Made by a program: the position numbers and the translations under genes
The notes under the pieces: generated by a model
Database searches by the model: none
Seen by the model: only the letters and a program-made list of their open reading frames with translations
Told to the model about the DNA's origin: nothing
Shown: piece after piece, positions 1 to 12,080 of the stretch
Layout: each line of letters begins with the position of its first letter
Position numbering within the stretch: the stretch's first letter is position 1
From: Siphonodentalium dalli
Taxonomy: Eukaryota; Mollusca; Scaphopoda; Gadilida; Siphonodentaliidae
Length of the DNA: 64,000 bases
Reading direction: 5' to 3'
Assembly (NCBI GenBank): GCA_032622095.1
Contig: CP136064.1
Coordinates: forward strand, 132,005,129 to 132,069,128

Positions 1-508
1 ACGCTTAAATTTAGTCAATTATAGAACACAACGCGTTCATTTTGAGCAACAATTTCAAATGCGCAAGTCTAGTAACAGCAACCTTTGTGAAAATTGAAGT
101 TTTTCCTCGAATACGTTCCATGTGCGTGAATTATCAGGAAATCAGACGTGGTTTTTGGTGGGGTGGTGGGGCTTGGGGTTTTTAAGAACCCCTGCCACTC
201 AATCCTGATAAAATATTTACATCATTGCCTGACACAAGGCCATTTGGAAATTTCAAACCGGAACATAGGCTGATAAGTTTTCCGAAAGTTTAATGTTCCG
301 ACCAATATTTAGTGTAAACTACGTGGATACCAAAGTCAAATATTTAACTGCATATTCCTCAGCCAAATTTCGGATGTAATGACCGTACCGAACTACCAAA
401 GGAGGCTTTGATCAATAATACATTTATACACAATCACATAATAAGAAAACATGTTTTAAAAATAGAATTACACCTCGTGAACACAAGTATTCACTGTTAG
501 AAGAATGT
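1..508. other. No gene recognised
   Basis: AT-rich sequence with no credible ORF, splice-bounded exon, RNA gene or recognisable repeat. It is probably intergenic, or intronic if the ShKT gene begins left of the window. Confidence 0.5.
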
Positions 509-740
509 CCGTAAGTTTACGCCAACTTTACGGAGCAAAGTACTGAAAATAATATTTGCCAGCACGCGTTCTGTAAAATTGCGAGCTATTAAACGTAATC
601 TTATAGAACTGTGTTGCGTAATCATCTGTGAAAAAAACCATTTATGGTTCATTTTATTTTTAGGGACTTACGTTCCGTAATTTTACGGTACATTGTGCTG
701 GCAAATAATTTTTCAGCACTTTGCTCCGTAAACTTACAGA
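509..740. repeat. Imperfect inverted repeat
   Basis: The left arm (about 509-582) and right arm (about 676-740) are reverse complements with small gaps. Both hold GTAAGTTTAC, CGGAGCAAAGT and ATTTGCCAGCAC. The spacer is about 95 bp. It looks like a small foldback or MITE relic; no target duplication could be defined. Confidence 0.65.
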
Positions 741-786
741 AGCTCTGTAACGGAATTGGAACGTCACACAGTGGCGTAAGTTTAAT

Positions 787-966
787 CACAGGAGCTTGGA
801 ATTTGGTCAAAACCCCTCTTTTATTGGCGGAACCACCACCCGGGACCACAGGTCAAAACCCCTCTTTTATTGGCGGAACCACCACCCGGGACCACAGGTC
901 ACGGTCCCGGGTGGTGGTTCCATCACTAAAAGAGGGGTTTTGACCAAATTCCAAGCTCCTGTGGTT
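787..966. repeat. Palindrome with a duplicated arm segment
   Basis: The arm at 787-846 (CACAGGAGCTTGGAATTTGG onward) is the near-perfect reverse complement of 904-966. Between them, 851-897 is a direct second copy of the inner part of the left arm, about 46 bp downstream. Short ORFs across it on both strands are by-products of the palindrome. Confidence 0.8.
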
Positions 967-3179
967 TAATACAGTTCCGTTCCATTGCATTGCCTCTTAT
1001 GTGATGTGACGTTACGTTCAACTGGTGGTTTTGTATATGAAACTAATTTGCGCTTATTTCTCGTTCACTCAGTCAAATGATAGTTTGCTCGATATTAAAT
1101 ATTTCACAATCAATATTCGGATTTTTTGGATTCTGATCGCAACATACTCGACATTTAAAACGCATTTATGTTGACTGTATACGCTACAATTTAAGAAAAC
1201 TGACAACTGCTCTGAAAATATTGGTTCAAATGTCCGTAGACTTGATATACGGACCGTTAGTTCGTTAAATGTCTTCCCTTAGGTCCGAAGGTTTAAAGGT
1301 AAATTTTAACAGTGTAGAAAATCGCATTCGCACAAGTCTGTCGCACACTGGGGACCTGTGGAATCTCGATTAAGATAACGGGCATGATCGGTGACGTTAT
1401 AGTTATAATCACCCGCACCTGCACAGTCGTTAGAATAGGAATCTCTATCTCGACTTACGTAATCTCGACTTGCGTATCTCGAGATTTATAGGGCCTGGCT
1501 TCGGTGGCTTCGGTTGCACAATAAGCTAGGTAATTCGGTTACAGAAGCATGCGTATCATGGTGATGATGGCTCATTTCTCTCGTGTCTCTTCTCTATCTC
1601 TCTCACTGACTCAGTCCCTTTCTCTCATTCTCTTAGCCTGTTTTATCACTCGCCTTTGATTGCATTTATCTATTGTTTGATAGCATGTATGTTAAATTCA
1701 ATTTTCGGTTCTTCGTTGCCAGGAAACCATTTCATCACATGGACGTGGCAGTGGATGGGGATGTTTGCTGATATGTTCCCTAAAGACTGGAAGATAGGTT
1801 CCGTCAGTTCACTTAACAAGAACTCATCCATGTATATCGCAATTAATAGTGTTAACCACACCCTGCTGCAGTAATATTAACATAATTAGCCAAAACCCTC
1901 GCTTCATTAATGTAATTATTCACATTCATCCAACATACAGTTTAATATATACACAACTAACCACGATAGCCTAATGTGTATCAAGCGGGGACGTATCGAA
2001 AGGGTGGAAATTAGAAGAATGAGGTGCAAGAAATTTACGGCAATAACTGCAATTTTCAGTTGATATTTAATGGACATATTACGATATCCAAGCCAAAACT
2101 ATGAAACCTGTGTTTTTTATCTGGATTTCAGACTTAGGGTAACACGTTGATTTTTTCCGTCATAGTTATTTTTCAAATATGTGACAGACTGAATATTTCG
2201 AGTGAGGGAATGGTGCAGTACGACTGGTACAGACCATTAGAAGGTGTGAATCAAAATTCTGAATATTAGTTCCTCGTTCGAGATCCCATATATACGTCCC
2301 TGGCACCATTTGCTTAAAATAACACTGATGCACTGACCTGAATCACTGATGCACTGTATCGCAATCGATAGCCTATCAACGGAAATATCACATCTTAGTA
2401 GAATATATGCATGTTATGCCTGTTATGCTCGCCAAGAAGTCTAAAAACTACAGCATGTCTACACACTGCACAGTAGCTACAAACTGTAAAGCCCTGCATG
2501 TATGTGTATTTGAAGTCTTGGTTGACCATCGCACATTTCAAAAGACGGACTATATTTGGTTACGTATAAATACGAGCCCGTGATTTTAACTGTCATACAA
2601 AACTTTGAACTGGACACTAACTACGTCGCCTCATCAACATAAAAAAACCACGATCAATGACAGTAACAAAAACATACCTGGTAGCTGGAGGAAATACAGA
2701 TATATACCATTTATACGGCACAATCACGGTAAAAAAAACGACATGCCATAAATTACGCGGTTCCAAGCAGTTAAGAATCTCTTATACCTTATCGACTCAG
2801 ATGATGAAGTTGAGGGCTTATTCCAATCATTTGAACTTTGAATAATTCCATGTGCATCAATCATTAATTGAATTGAATGGGTGTGATGAACAGATTAATC
2901 AACATAATTCACTCAGGGAACCGTCCTATTATTTTGGTTCGCTCCGCTCATCGCTACTCGTAATCATGCATCGGGAGCAGTTGATTGCTCTCTGTATTTA
3001 GCTTCAAATATTCGTCGGCCGCATTTTATAGTTCATACATCAGCAAATGTGCAGATGTGAATTTGTTTCTGCTTGATTAATGGATCGTGCACTGCATGAG
3101 CACGATTGTCGTTGATTGGCATGCGTGCCCAGTTCTGTCTACATTATGTGCATGAAATAATTTCGCCAATATTGCTTAA
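967..3179. other. No gene recognised
   Basis: Short ORFs at 1656-1874 and 2657-2845 show no domain, no compositional bias and no flanking splice context. A CT-rich stretch (about 1575-1635) and AT-rich unique sequence are all that can be seen. Confidence 0.45.
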
Positions 3180-3310
3180 CTTTTGCAAAAAAGTGGAGAC
3201 TTGGATTCAGATAAGCGATCAATTTCAATCGATTGACATTGGATGTGTCAATGCATGTAAGGGTTTTTTTTTTTGGACAAATTGCGGAGATTTTGTTTAT
3301 CGTTTGTGTT
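3180..3310. repeat. Diverged copy of a ~190-bp dispersed repeat
   Basis: GAGACTTGGATTCA followed by a TTGACATTGGATGTGTC-like block matches the two copies at 11219-11601. The ORFs over this stretch (3106-3423, 3233-3652) run through a T-homopolymer and are not supported as genes. Confidence 0.5.
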
Positions 3311-3646
3311 ATTGTCCCCCAAAACATTTCGGAGGACTATATAATCACCATATTCGCGTGTCTGTCCGTCAGGGTTGTTCTGATCATAACATTGATAGTA
3401 TTTATCAGAATTCCATCTTGTAATCCTGATGTGGATCGTTGGATTGGGTTGTGCTTTGATGCTGTGACTAGCTTGGAGGAAGGATACTCACATGATGCAA
3501 TATTCATTTATTTTTACAACATTTACGACGCTTGTTCGATTTGGACATTTGTATATTTTGTGGCCGAACGAACTTTTCACCTTCTAACACCGGTGCTGTC
3601 TGATCATCGGGTTTGGTTGTGCTTTGGTATGGTTATATTCCAGTTT

Positions 3647-3790
3647 AGGTGAACAAACACCTCCATAGTATGGGGCTCGTCCATTTATTTTACCGGAGTT
3701 ACGGCTCTCGCTGCAATTCAAAAGTCTCACTCATCGCAGACATTTTTGCATTGTAAGTCCAGTATCAATGGTCAGATTTGAATGCTAGTT
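3647..3790. repeat. Dispersed repeat, copy 1
   Basis: About 140 bp from AGGTGAACAAACACCT through GTCCAGTATCAATGGTCAG. It recurs in the same orientation at about 4455-4590. Part of it (around AAAAGTCTCACTCATCGCAG) recurs inverted at about 4633-4672, inside the neighbouring LINE relic. Confidence 0.7.
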
Positions 3791-3837
3791 AAGATTACTG
3801 ATAGACGGAAGGAAACGCACCTTCAGATAGATTTGCA

Positions 3838-4800
3838 TATCTATTCAATTCAATTTATTATTATAAACTCATCGTCTAATTTGACATTCATGAGTACTAC
3901 ATGTATATTGTCCTCATTTACAAATGAAAGAATAATATAAATACATATCAAATATGGGGGAATACACAGAAGAAAGTATTTATTAATATAAATATGAATA
4001 TCATCGAGGGGTGTATCTGTACATATGTATGTAGACGTTCATATGCGTGGATATAAATGTGTGTATGATAATACTATGGTATAATTATTAGTGGCATATG
4101 CTGTATGTGGGACGATTCCCTGTACATATGTTGTATGATGGTGGGCATTTTTCGTTGAACCTCAAGGAGTGTGGATCATTAGTGTTTGGGCCTTTTTGTT
4201 TTAAAGATATATTGATAGATTTACTATGATCTTTCTGTTATTTGTATCGAAGAGGTCATGCAATTTAATTGTGTTCGGTCGGTTGTGATAGTAGGCTTTC
4301 AGATGCTTCGTTATGAGGTCAATTAACTGAGGGCAGTTCATGACAAGGTGCATGGTATTCATCGCCGAGTTCCTCCATACAAAGAGTGCATTCATGACTA
4401 CTACATGTATATTGTCCTCATTTATAAATGTAGTACTCATGAATGTCATAAATTAGGTGAACAAATACCTACGTACTATGGGGCCCGTCCATTTATATTT
4501 TACCGGAGTTACGGCTCTCGCTGCAATTCAAAAGTCTCACTCATCGCATTTTAGCATTGTAAGGACTAAGTCCAGTATCAATGGTCAGATTTGAACAAAT
4601 ACCTACGTACTATTGTATCACTATACCAACATCAAAAATGTCTGCGATGAGTGAGACTTTTGAATTGCAGCGAACTGAGTATGGGGTGTTTGTCCAAGAA
4701 CCAGTTTCCACCGGAAGTCGGTGTTTTCTGGTTCTGAATCTCAGTAGTGGCAGGACGATATTGTTATCGTCGAGAGATATGTATACTGGTCTAGTTATAT
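3838..4800 (-). mobile_element. LINE 3' relic (reverse transcriptase C-terminus)
   Basis: Read on the minus strand, about 4780-4670 encodes LRFRTRKHRLPVETGSW. It parallels the LIRFRTRNHHLPVETGDW stretch of the better-preserved LINE near 18790. After an inserted repeat, 4449-4201 encodes a tail with TMHLVMNCPQL, equivalent to the HxxxxC part of the terminal zinc-binding motif. The minus-strand 3' end is AT-rich with a TTGAATTGAAT-like tail near 3850. It is broken by the dispersed repeat at 4450-4670 and has no catalytic domain. The match to the second LINE is seen in the sequence; the clade is not assigned. Confidence 0.7.
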
Positions 4801-5714
4801 ACCGATCTTGGTATAGTGATATATCGATGTTGGTATAGTGATATACCAGTATGACTGCAGTGATACGATGGTTTATTTCATCCGAATTACGACCCGCCTT
4901 GAGCATAGAAATAGAACATAGAAAACATAACTATTTCCCCCATATAAACATTTAGCATTGCAAACTCTCTAACTTGGCTCCGGTGGCATATGTCACAATT
5001 GGCATTGCAATGGTTATGTTAATATTCGCAAAAGGCACAAAAAGCAGATATATCCATGGCGGTATCTTTATAATATCTATTCCCACAACTGTACAAGGAA
5101 CAGATAAATAAAGATGGCGTATCTGTTCCCTGAACTTTTTAGATAGAATCAATGGTTAAAAACAATAACTTTGAGTAAGAAAATTCAGTCAAAAGACCTT
5201 CTGTCACTGGAAAATAACTTTTTCCCAATGCGTTTTCAAGAATTGGGACAGAACATAAGGCTATCTTTAGAATTGTGTATGTTTTTGATTGAAAATTAAG
5301 CGTTTAAAGTACTTTTATTAAGTGAAATTTGTTTAACGCCAGATGTTTCTATTGTGTGTCGGGGAATAGTAATGCAAACATGCCTTCAAAATAAGTTTAC
5401 CAGAAATGTTGTTGTTGTTGAGAAGTGATGACAGATTCTTTATATTATTTTTCCAAAGAAAGTCAATAACAAGTCTGAGGAAATCGTCATATCTAAATTT
5501 CTGTTATCTAATTTCAATTTGTCACGATAAGCATGTATCACGTAACGAGAAAAATTATTCTTTATGTATATGCCATGCAAGTGTACGCATATGATTTTCT
5601 AGGGAAAATATTTCATAATGATCGTAAGAAAAGATTTATAAAGATTGTAAATTGTATTCGGCAATCTACATGCATATTCAACATGAGGTGTCGTTAAAAC
5701 GAGTGAAATACAAA
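4801..5714. other. No gene recognised
   Basis: Unique AT-rich sequence. ORFs at 4952-5152 (-) and 5406-5594 (+) are short, without motif or codon-use signal. Confidence 0.45.
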
Positions 5715-6225
5715 TCTCATATATATTTTGAAGACCTCTGTTTGTCTGTCTGTCTGTCCTTTATATAATCGAAAACGGGTTGACCGATCGAGACCAAACT
5801 TCCTATCCAAAGGTAAAATCCCACGGACACCGTCGGCGTCGCGTTTTGGAGAAACTCAGACCACCCGTTCTCCACTCTCAGTCACAAAAACGGCACTGCG
5901 GTGGTTAATCAAGTGATAATTTAATGAGCGTTTATTTTTTGACGCATCGCTATAAAGAGCGTTTGTTTACCATTCAACGTTATTAGCATCTGCAGAGAGA
6001 TATACGGGAACATCTAATATATAGAAACGGGTGGAGCTATCGACTTGAAATTTGGTATGTGAATGTATCTTGCCCCGGATACGAATTTTATCGGGTCGGA
6101 AACGGGTAGAGCTATCGACTTGAAATTTGGTTTTTGAATAGCCCGGACAACGTCGGGCTGGGTAGAGCTATCGACTTGAAATTTGGTTTTTGAATAGCCC
6201 GGACAACGTCGGTCTCATCGGTTAG
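5715..6225 (+). mobile_element. Helitron-like element a (subfamily 2)
   Basis: It starts A|TCTCATATATATTTTG with GAAGACCTCTGT and a TGTC microsatellite following. It ends in hairpin AGCCCGGACAACGTCGG, then TCATCGG and TTAG, a one-base variant of CTAG. A 56-bp tandem duplication (6101-6212) includes the hairpin. The next copy starts directly at 6226. The layout (TC start, GC hairpin, CTRR end, A/T insertion site) is that of Helitrons. No ORF of a Rep/helicase is present. Confidence 0.75.
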
Positions 6226-6908
6226 TCTACTATATATTTTGAGACTTCCGTATATATATATATATATATAAATATATATATACTTTATATAGAACCGAAA
6301 ACGGCTTGACCGATCGAGACCAAACTTCCGATCTAATAATAAAAATCCACGGGAATGGTCCCCATTCTCCACTCTCAGTCACAAAAATTAGCACTGTGGA
6401 GTTGATAGTTAAAGAGCGTTCGTATCCACAGTGTCCTTGATAAAGAGCGTATGCGTGTAGTGTGTTCTCACGTCTGGGTCCACACGTGAGCGCGACTGCA
6501 TCCAGACATGAGCGTGTTGTGTGATTCTTACGTACTTATGGCTTCCTAGGAACGGGGAAGATTTCATCGGGTCAGTTTTTTCCGACAGAGGTGATCTTCA
6601 CCTTGAAAGGGTACCCACAAATGATATATATTTGTGTGTCCTTTATAGACTCGAATCGATTGAGCTCAAACTTGCTACCTAGGAGTACTTTTGTGCGGGA
6701 AGTGTCATGGACGGGTTAAATTGTCACCCCGACCTGACCTTGACCTTGAAAATGATCAATTCAAGGTCAAATCGTGTAAAACTGGCGGATTTCGACGAAA
6801 TTTTACACCTACATGTAGGTACAGCATACGTGTATCGGAAGCTGTTGCAATTGCTTTTTCGAACAAAGCCATGAGACGAACCACGCCAGTGGCGGGCTAA
6901 CATGCTAG
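6226..6908 (+). mobile_element. Helitron-like element b (subfamily 1)
   Basis: It starts TCTACTATATATTTTGAGAC, followed by a TA microsatellite. It ends CGCCAGTGGCGGG, eight bases, then CTAG (6905-6908). It carries a DR0 motif TGACCTTGACCT at 6735-6746 and the GAGCTCAAACTTGCTACC block shared by the family. Neighbouring copies abut without any base between. Confidence 0.85.
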
Positions 6909-8157
6909 TCTACTATATATTTTGAGACTTCCATATATAAATATATATATGTGTGTATATCCTTTATAGAATCGAAAACGGCTGCACCGATCGAGACCAA
7001 ACTTCCCATCTAAGGTTAAAAACCCACGGGAATGGTCGTCGCGGCGTTTTGGAGAAGCTCAGAGCACCCGTTCTCCACTCTCAGTCACAAAAAGGGCACT
7101 TCGGGGTTAATATCGTTGATAGTTAAAGAGCGTTCCTATCCACAGTGTCGTTGATAAACATCTTCCATATTTGGGTTCGTTAACCGCTTAACGCTCTTTA
7201 TTCCCTTCGGCTTTCGCATACTGAACGGGGGACGGCGTTTGTTTACGTTATCTGGAACTCGCTTACTATTTTCATCGGATTAGACCCCCACGGCATCCCC
7301 ACGGCAATTTTAATTCACATTCCCAACACCTAGCAGGGACAAATATCTATTAGCCAGCATCAAGGCGAGTCTTGTGACGTATTAATTAAAATGCTTTCGA
7401 TCAAACAATATTCTCTGTCGCACTCATATTTCGTCATCTACGAATCCACTGCAATCGACCTATTTTTAGAACTCAACACATGGTACAAAAATTACGTCGC
7501 GTTACCGAGAATTCCTCAGACCTACAGACGAATGCGACCAGCAAATTTCAAAATTGGTCACTTGACCTCCCCATGAATATCTTCTGGGAAATTCCAGAGA
7601 ATGCCGATTGAGCTCAAACTTGCTACCTGCGGGAAGTGTCATATATATGTGTGTGTCCTTTATAGACTCGAACCGATTGAGCTCAAACTTGCTACCTACG
7701 GGAAGTGTCATGGACGGGTTAAATTGTGACCCCGACCTGACCTTGACCTTGAAAATGATCAATTCAAGGCCAAATCGGGTCAAATTGAAAAACAAAAAAT
7801 TTAATTAAAATATTAAAAAGGCACAATTAACTCATTGAAAAACATAAAATTAAATAAACAAATTATTTTAAAAAAATATTAAAAAAGCCAGTAAATTAAA
7901 AAGGCACAATTAAATCATTGAAAAACAAAAACAATCGGGTAAAATTGAAAAACACAAAATTCAATTAAAAAATTAAAAAGGCACAATTAACTCATTGAAA
8001 AACAAAACATTAAATTAAATAATTAATTAATAAAAAAAAAAATTAAAAAAAAAAATTAAAAAAATAAATTAAAAAAATAAATTAAACAAATAAATAAAAA
8101 AAATAAAAAATTGTCATGTTTCTGACAATCGCCGCCAGTGGCGGGCTAACCTGCTAG
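6909..8157 (+). mobile_element. Helitron-like element c (subfamily 1)
   Basis: Same 5' end as element b. The 3' hairpin CCGCCAGTGGCGGG is followed by CTAG at 8154-8157. The 3' third (about 7790-8110) is an extremely A-rich degenerate tandem built on AATTAAAAA-type words. A block of about 65 bp (ATTGAGCTCAAACTTGCTACC) is duplicated at 7608 and 7675. DR0 motif at 7739-7750. Confidence 0.85.
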
Positions 8158-9236
8158 TCTCCTATATATTTTGAGAACTACGTAAATATATGTGTATATG
8201 CGTATATTTGTCCTCTATAGACTCCAAAACGGCTGCACCTATTGGGCTCAAACTTCCCATCTAAGGGTAAAAATCCACGGGAATCATCGTCGCGGCGTTT
8301 TGGAGAAGCTCTGAGCACTCATTATCCACTCCCAATCACAAAAACGGCACTGCGGGGGTTAATCACGTGATAATTTAATGAGCGTTTGCATATGACGCGT
8401 CGCTATAAAAGAGCGTTTGTTTACAATTCAACGCAACGTTATCGCTCGAAATTTAGAATCGAAAAAATTTAATTTCTTTCATCAAAAACATAATTACGTG
8501 CTGGACTCTGTCATTTTAAGAATATATAAGTATTACACACAGACACACCGAGTCTCAGCTTAAAATTTTGAAAAATATGAGTTTTATCGACATAAATCGA
8601 TTTTAATGGGAAATCCTATGTTAAAATTTAGCATCGAACAAATTTAATTTCTTCCATCTAAAACATAATTACGTGTTGGACTGTGTCATTTTAAGAACAT
8701 CTAATTATTAGAAACAGACACACGAAGTCTCAGCTTGAAATTTTGAAAAATAAGAGCTTTATCGACATAAATCGATTTGAATGCGAAATCCTTCACCCGC
8801 TCGAGAACGAAATGTCTCCCGAGGACGTAGCTCCGAGGCATTCGTCCCATTAAAATTCTATGGAAGCAAAATGGTCAACTCGGGACGGGTCAACCGATTG
8901 AGCCCAAACTTGCTACCTATGGGTACTTTTGTCCCGAAAGTGTCACGGACGGGTCAAATCGTGACCCCGACGTGACATTGACCTTCAAACTGGTCAATTC
9001 AAGGTCAAATGAGGTAAAACTGGCGGATTTATGTACTTTTGTCAGAGGAGTGTTTTGGACGGGTCAAATCGTGACCACGACCTGACCTTGACCTACAAAA
9101 TTGTCAATTCAAGGTCAAATTGCTGATTTCGACGAAATTTGGTGCAAATGCAGCACAATTGTCTCGGAACCTGTTGCAATTGCTTTTTCGAACAAAGTCA
9201 TGGACGAATGCCGCCAGTGGCGGGCTAACCTGCTAG
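8158..9236 (+). mobile_element. Helitron-like element d (subfamily 1)
   Basis: It begins TCTCCTATATATTTTGAG and ends with CCGCCAGTGGCGGG and CTAG at 9233-9236. The interior at 8440-8770 has two direct copies of a block with ACATAATTACGTG. The same block is found inverted in the copy at 49141-50188, so these two define a longer version of the element. DR0 motif at 9083-9094. Confidence 0.85.
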
Positions 9237-10115
9237 TCTACTATATATTTTGAGACTTCGTATATATATATAAATATATGTATTTGTCCGTTATAGACTC
9301 GAAAACGGCTGGACCGATTGACCTCAAACTTCCTATCTTAGGGTAAAAGCACACGGGACGCATCGTCGCTATGGTTTCGATCCCGTGCGACGTGACCTTG
9401 ACCTTCAACTCATATCTCGGGATCCGCTGCCGATTTCCACCGAATTTGGTGTGTGGGGTAGTTTGAGGCGCCGAGCAATTTCGTCACACCCGGATGCCCG
9501 TGCTGCGTGACCTTGACCTTTCAAATGACCTTGAACCTGTATATCGGTATCCGCTGGGCCGATTTCCACCATTTTTGGGGTGTTGGTGTAGTTTGACCCG
9601 AGGAGTAACATGGGCCTATCCGTTTGCCCGTGCTGCGTGACATTGACGTTCAAATGACCTTGAACTCATATCTCGGTTCCGCTGAGCCGATTTGCACCGA
9701 GTTTGATGGAAACGGGTAGTTTGAGGCGCTGAGCAATTTCGTCACACCCGGATGCCCGTGCGGCGTGACCTTGACCTTTCAAATGACATTGAACCCGTAT
9801 CTCGGAATCCGCTGGGCCGATTTCCACCATTTTTGGGGTGTTGGTGTAGTTTGACCCGTGGAGTAACATGGGCCTATCCGTTTGCCCATGTGGCATAACA
9901 TTGACCTTTCAAATGACCTTGAACCGTATCTCGGAATCCGCTGGGCCGATCTCCACCATTTTTGGGGTGTTAGTGTAGTTTGACCCGAGGAGTAACATGG
10001 CCTATCCGTTTGCCCATGCGGCGTGACATTGACCTTCAAATGACATTGAACTCATATCTCGGGATCCGCTGAGCCGATTTCCTGTTTCTGACGATTCCCG
10101 TCAGTGGCGGGCTAA
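9237..10115 (+). mobile_element. Helitron-like element e with core tandem repeats
   Basis: The 5' end is TCTACTATATATTTTGAG. The core (about 9387-10070) holds five to six tandem units of about 125-130 bp, each with GTGACCTTGACCTT, a GATTTCCACC block and a TTTGACCCGAGGAGTAACATG block. DR0 motifs lie at 9393, 9508 and 9766. The 3' hairpin CCCGTCAGTGGCGGGCTAAC is intact, but CTAG is lost and the sequence passes into unrelated repeat DNA. ORFs on the minus strand over this region are repeat artefacts. Confidence 0.75.
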
Positions 10116-10154
10116 CGGGCGACTTCTGTTTGTCTGTTTGTTAGCAATAGCCGG

Positions 10155-10545
10155 GAAAACTGCCGGACGGATTTAGACAAAATTTGATACCTAGGGGTAC
10201 TTTTGTCCGGGGAGTGTTTTGGACGGGTCAAATCGTGACCCCAACATGACCTTGATCTTCAAAATTGTCAATTCAATGACAAATCGGGTAAAACGGACGG
10301 ATTTCGACGAAATTTGATACCTAGAGTTACTTTTGTCCGGGGAGTGTTTTGGACCGGTCCAATCGTGAACCCGACCTGACCTTAACCTTCAAAATGGTCA
10401 ATTGAAGGTCAAATCTGGTAAAACGGGACGGATTTCGACGAAATTTGATACCTAGGTGTAGTTTTGTCCGGGGAGTGTTTTCGACGGGGTCAAATCGTGA
10501 CCCCGACCTGACATTGACCTTCAAAATGGTCAATCCAAGGTCAAA
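10155..10545 (+). repeat. Three ~130-bp tandem units, Helitron-derived
   Basis: Units starting near 10163, 10293 and 10423 share GACGGATTTCGACGAAATTTG, CTTTTGTCCGGGGAGTG and a GACCTTGACC-related block. The same words occur inside the Helitron-like elements, so this is probably the remainder of a broken sixth copy. Confidence 0.7.
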
Positions 10546-11218
10546 ACGCGCCTTTCGACGGACGAAAGCAGAGGGGAAACAGCCCGTCAATTTCAAATTA
10601 AATTTCGAAAACAAAACCCCACTTTTTGTGAAACTTCTTCATATATCGATATATCTAACGTTAATCTGCCCTAATCAATCGCGTATTTGAATCCAAGTTG
10701 CCATTCTTATCCTATATTTAACGATAATTACGAAGCGACTGTGTTGTACACAAATTATGCCGGTTTAACCAATAAATGATACATATTTACCTAGCCCATC
10801 AGTGTGACATAAATCCCATTCGGTGATTGGTCAACTGTCAATTGGGTCATCCGTTTCATGCCACAATAACACACAGACCGTAAGTTCAGCATGCATCTGA
10901 AGCCAGTTATTTATATCGATCGCGTTATCATTACTAAGTGCTTGGAAATCTTATATTAGGTTGACTTAATGTGCTGTGTTGGCTAGTCCCAAATTGTCGG
11001 CATATTTTGTGAAAATTAATAAGAATTCACTCTGCTTTTTATGGGAATAAATCATCAAAAAGCCATATAAATATATGAAATGAATGTAGTGGGTATGTTT
11101 TTGGGCGTACCCCCCAATAACACACACACACTACATTTATTTCTTAAGTACACTTAGTGCGTGCTCGCCAATATGCCATTGAATTCATTTTCAATGGAAA
11201 AACTAATTTGAAATTATT
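10546..11218. other. No gene recognised
   Basis: AT-rich, apparently unique sequence with a short CACACACA run near 11125. No supported ORF. Confidence 0.4.
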
Positions 11219-11601
11219 GCTGGGAAAAGAGTGGCGACTTGGATTCAAATATGAGACTGATTTGGGCTGATTAACATTAGATATGTCGATAGATTAACAT
11301 TTTTGTGCATGGTTGGTTTTTTATCGATATTTAATTTGAAATGGACGGTATATTTTCTCAAGTGCTAAAAGGGCACCATCTGCCAGTGCTTCCCTTGTAT
11401 TCGTAATTATTGTTAAATAGGAAAAGATTGGCGACTTGGATTCAAATGTGCGATTGATTGGGCAGATTAACATTAGATCTGTCGATCTAATATGAAGAAT
11501 TTTTGAACAAAAGGTGGGTTTTGTGTCGATAAATAAATTTTAAATGGACGGTATGTTTCTCTTGTGTTAAAGAGGGACCCATATGCCGGTGCTTCTTGTG
11601 A
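11219..11601 (+). repeat. Two tandem-like copies of a ~190-bp repeat
   Basis: Copies at 11219-11397 and 11418-11601 share GGCGACTTGGATTCAAAT, ATTAACATTAGAT, AATGGACGGTAT and a CCAGTGCTTCCCTTG-like end. A third diverged copy lies at 3180-3310. No coding potential. Confidence 0.7.
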
Positions 11602-11782
11602 TTTATTTGTTCCGCGTCTGTTTTCGAAGTTTTGGAACAGTTTATCCTAGAATTGTGTATTATTATTGGACGATATAGCTTTTACTCGATCGATTGGCGT
11701 TGGAATTTTAAGAATGGGTTCAGGCGTTTGTGAACTATGGCTGTTTGAAGTGAGGATGCATCTGAAATACGATTGATTGATA

Positions 11783-12031
11783 GATTGATTTTGGGTTTAA
11801 TGTCGCTTTCAGCAACTAAGGCCATATCACGACATTGCCATTTTTAGTGGCGGAGGAAATCCGCACATTTACGGATAATCTAACAGGGATTTCAATGGCT
11901 TATAAACTCGTCGGCCATGTGCGGCAAACCACCGGCCATCGGCGAGAAACTGGCAACTCCATCAGATAACGAGATGCAGGTCGAGACGGCTTGGAGTTGT
12001 ACCCCTAACCTATTGAGCCACCGACCCCTGT
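11783..12031 (-). mobile_element. tRNA-type SINE relic
   Basis: The + strand starts with GATTGATTGA repeats and a TTTAATGTCGCTTTCAGCAA block and ends CCTATTGAGCCACCGACCCC. On the minus strand that end reads TGGCTCAATAGG, an excellent RNA polymerase III A box. It is followed by a weak B-box-like GTCTCGACCTG about 40 nt on. The block order matches molluscan SINEs recalled from memory. It is degenerate and no target duplication was identified. Confidence 0.5.
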
Positions 12032-12080
12032 ATCTGAAATAGTAAATTTCCTTGTTGGGTATGTATGTATAGCGAAGCGC

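Noticed and set aside
3106-3652. Overlapping ORFs of 105 and 139 codons with hydrophobic stretches
   Set aside because: They cross a poly-T run and a dispersed repeat, have no domain, and overlap in two frames.
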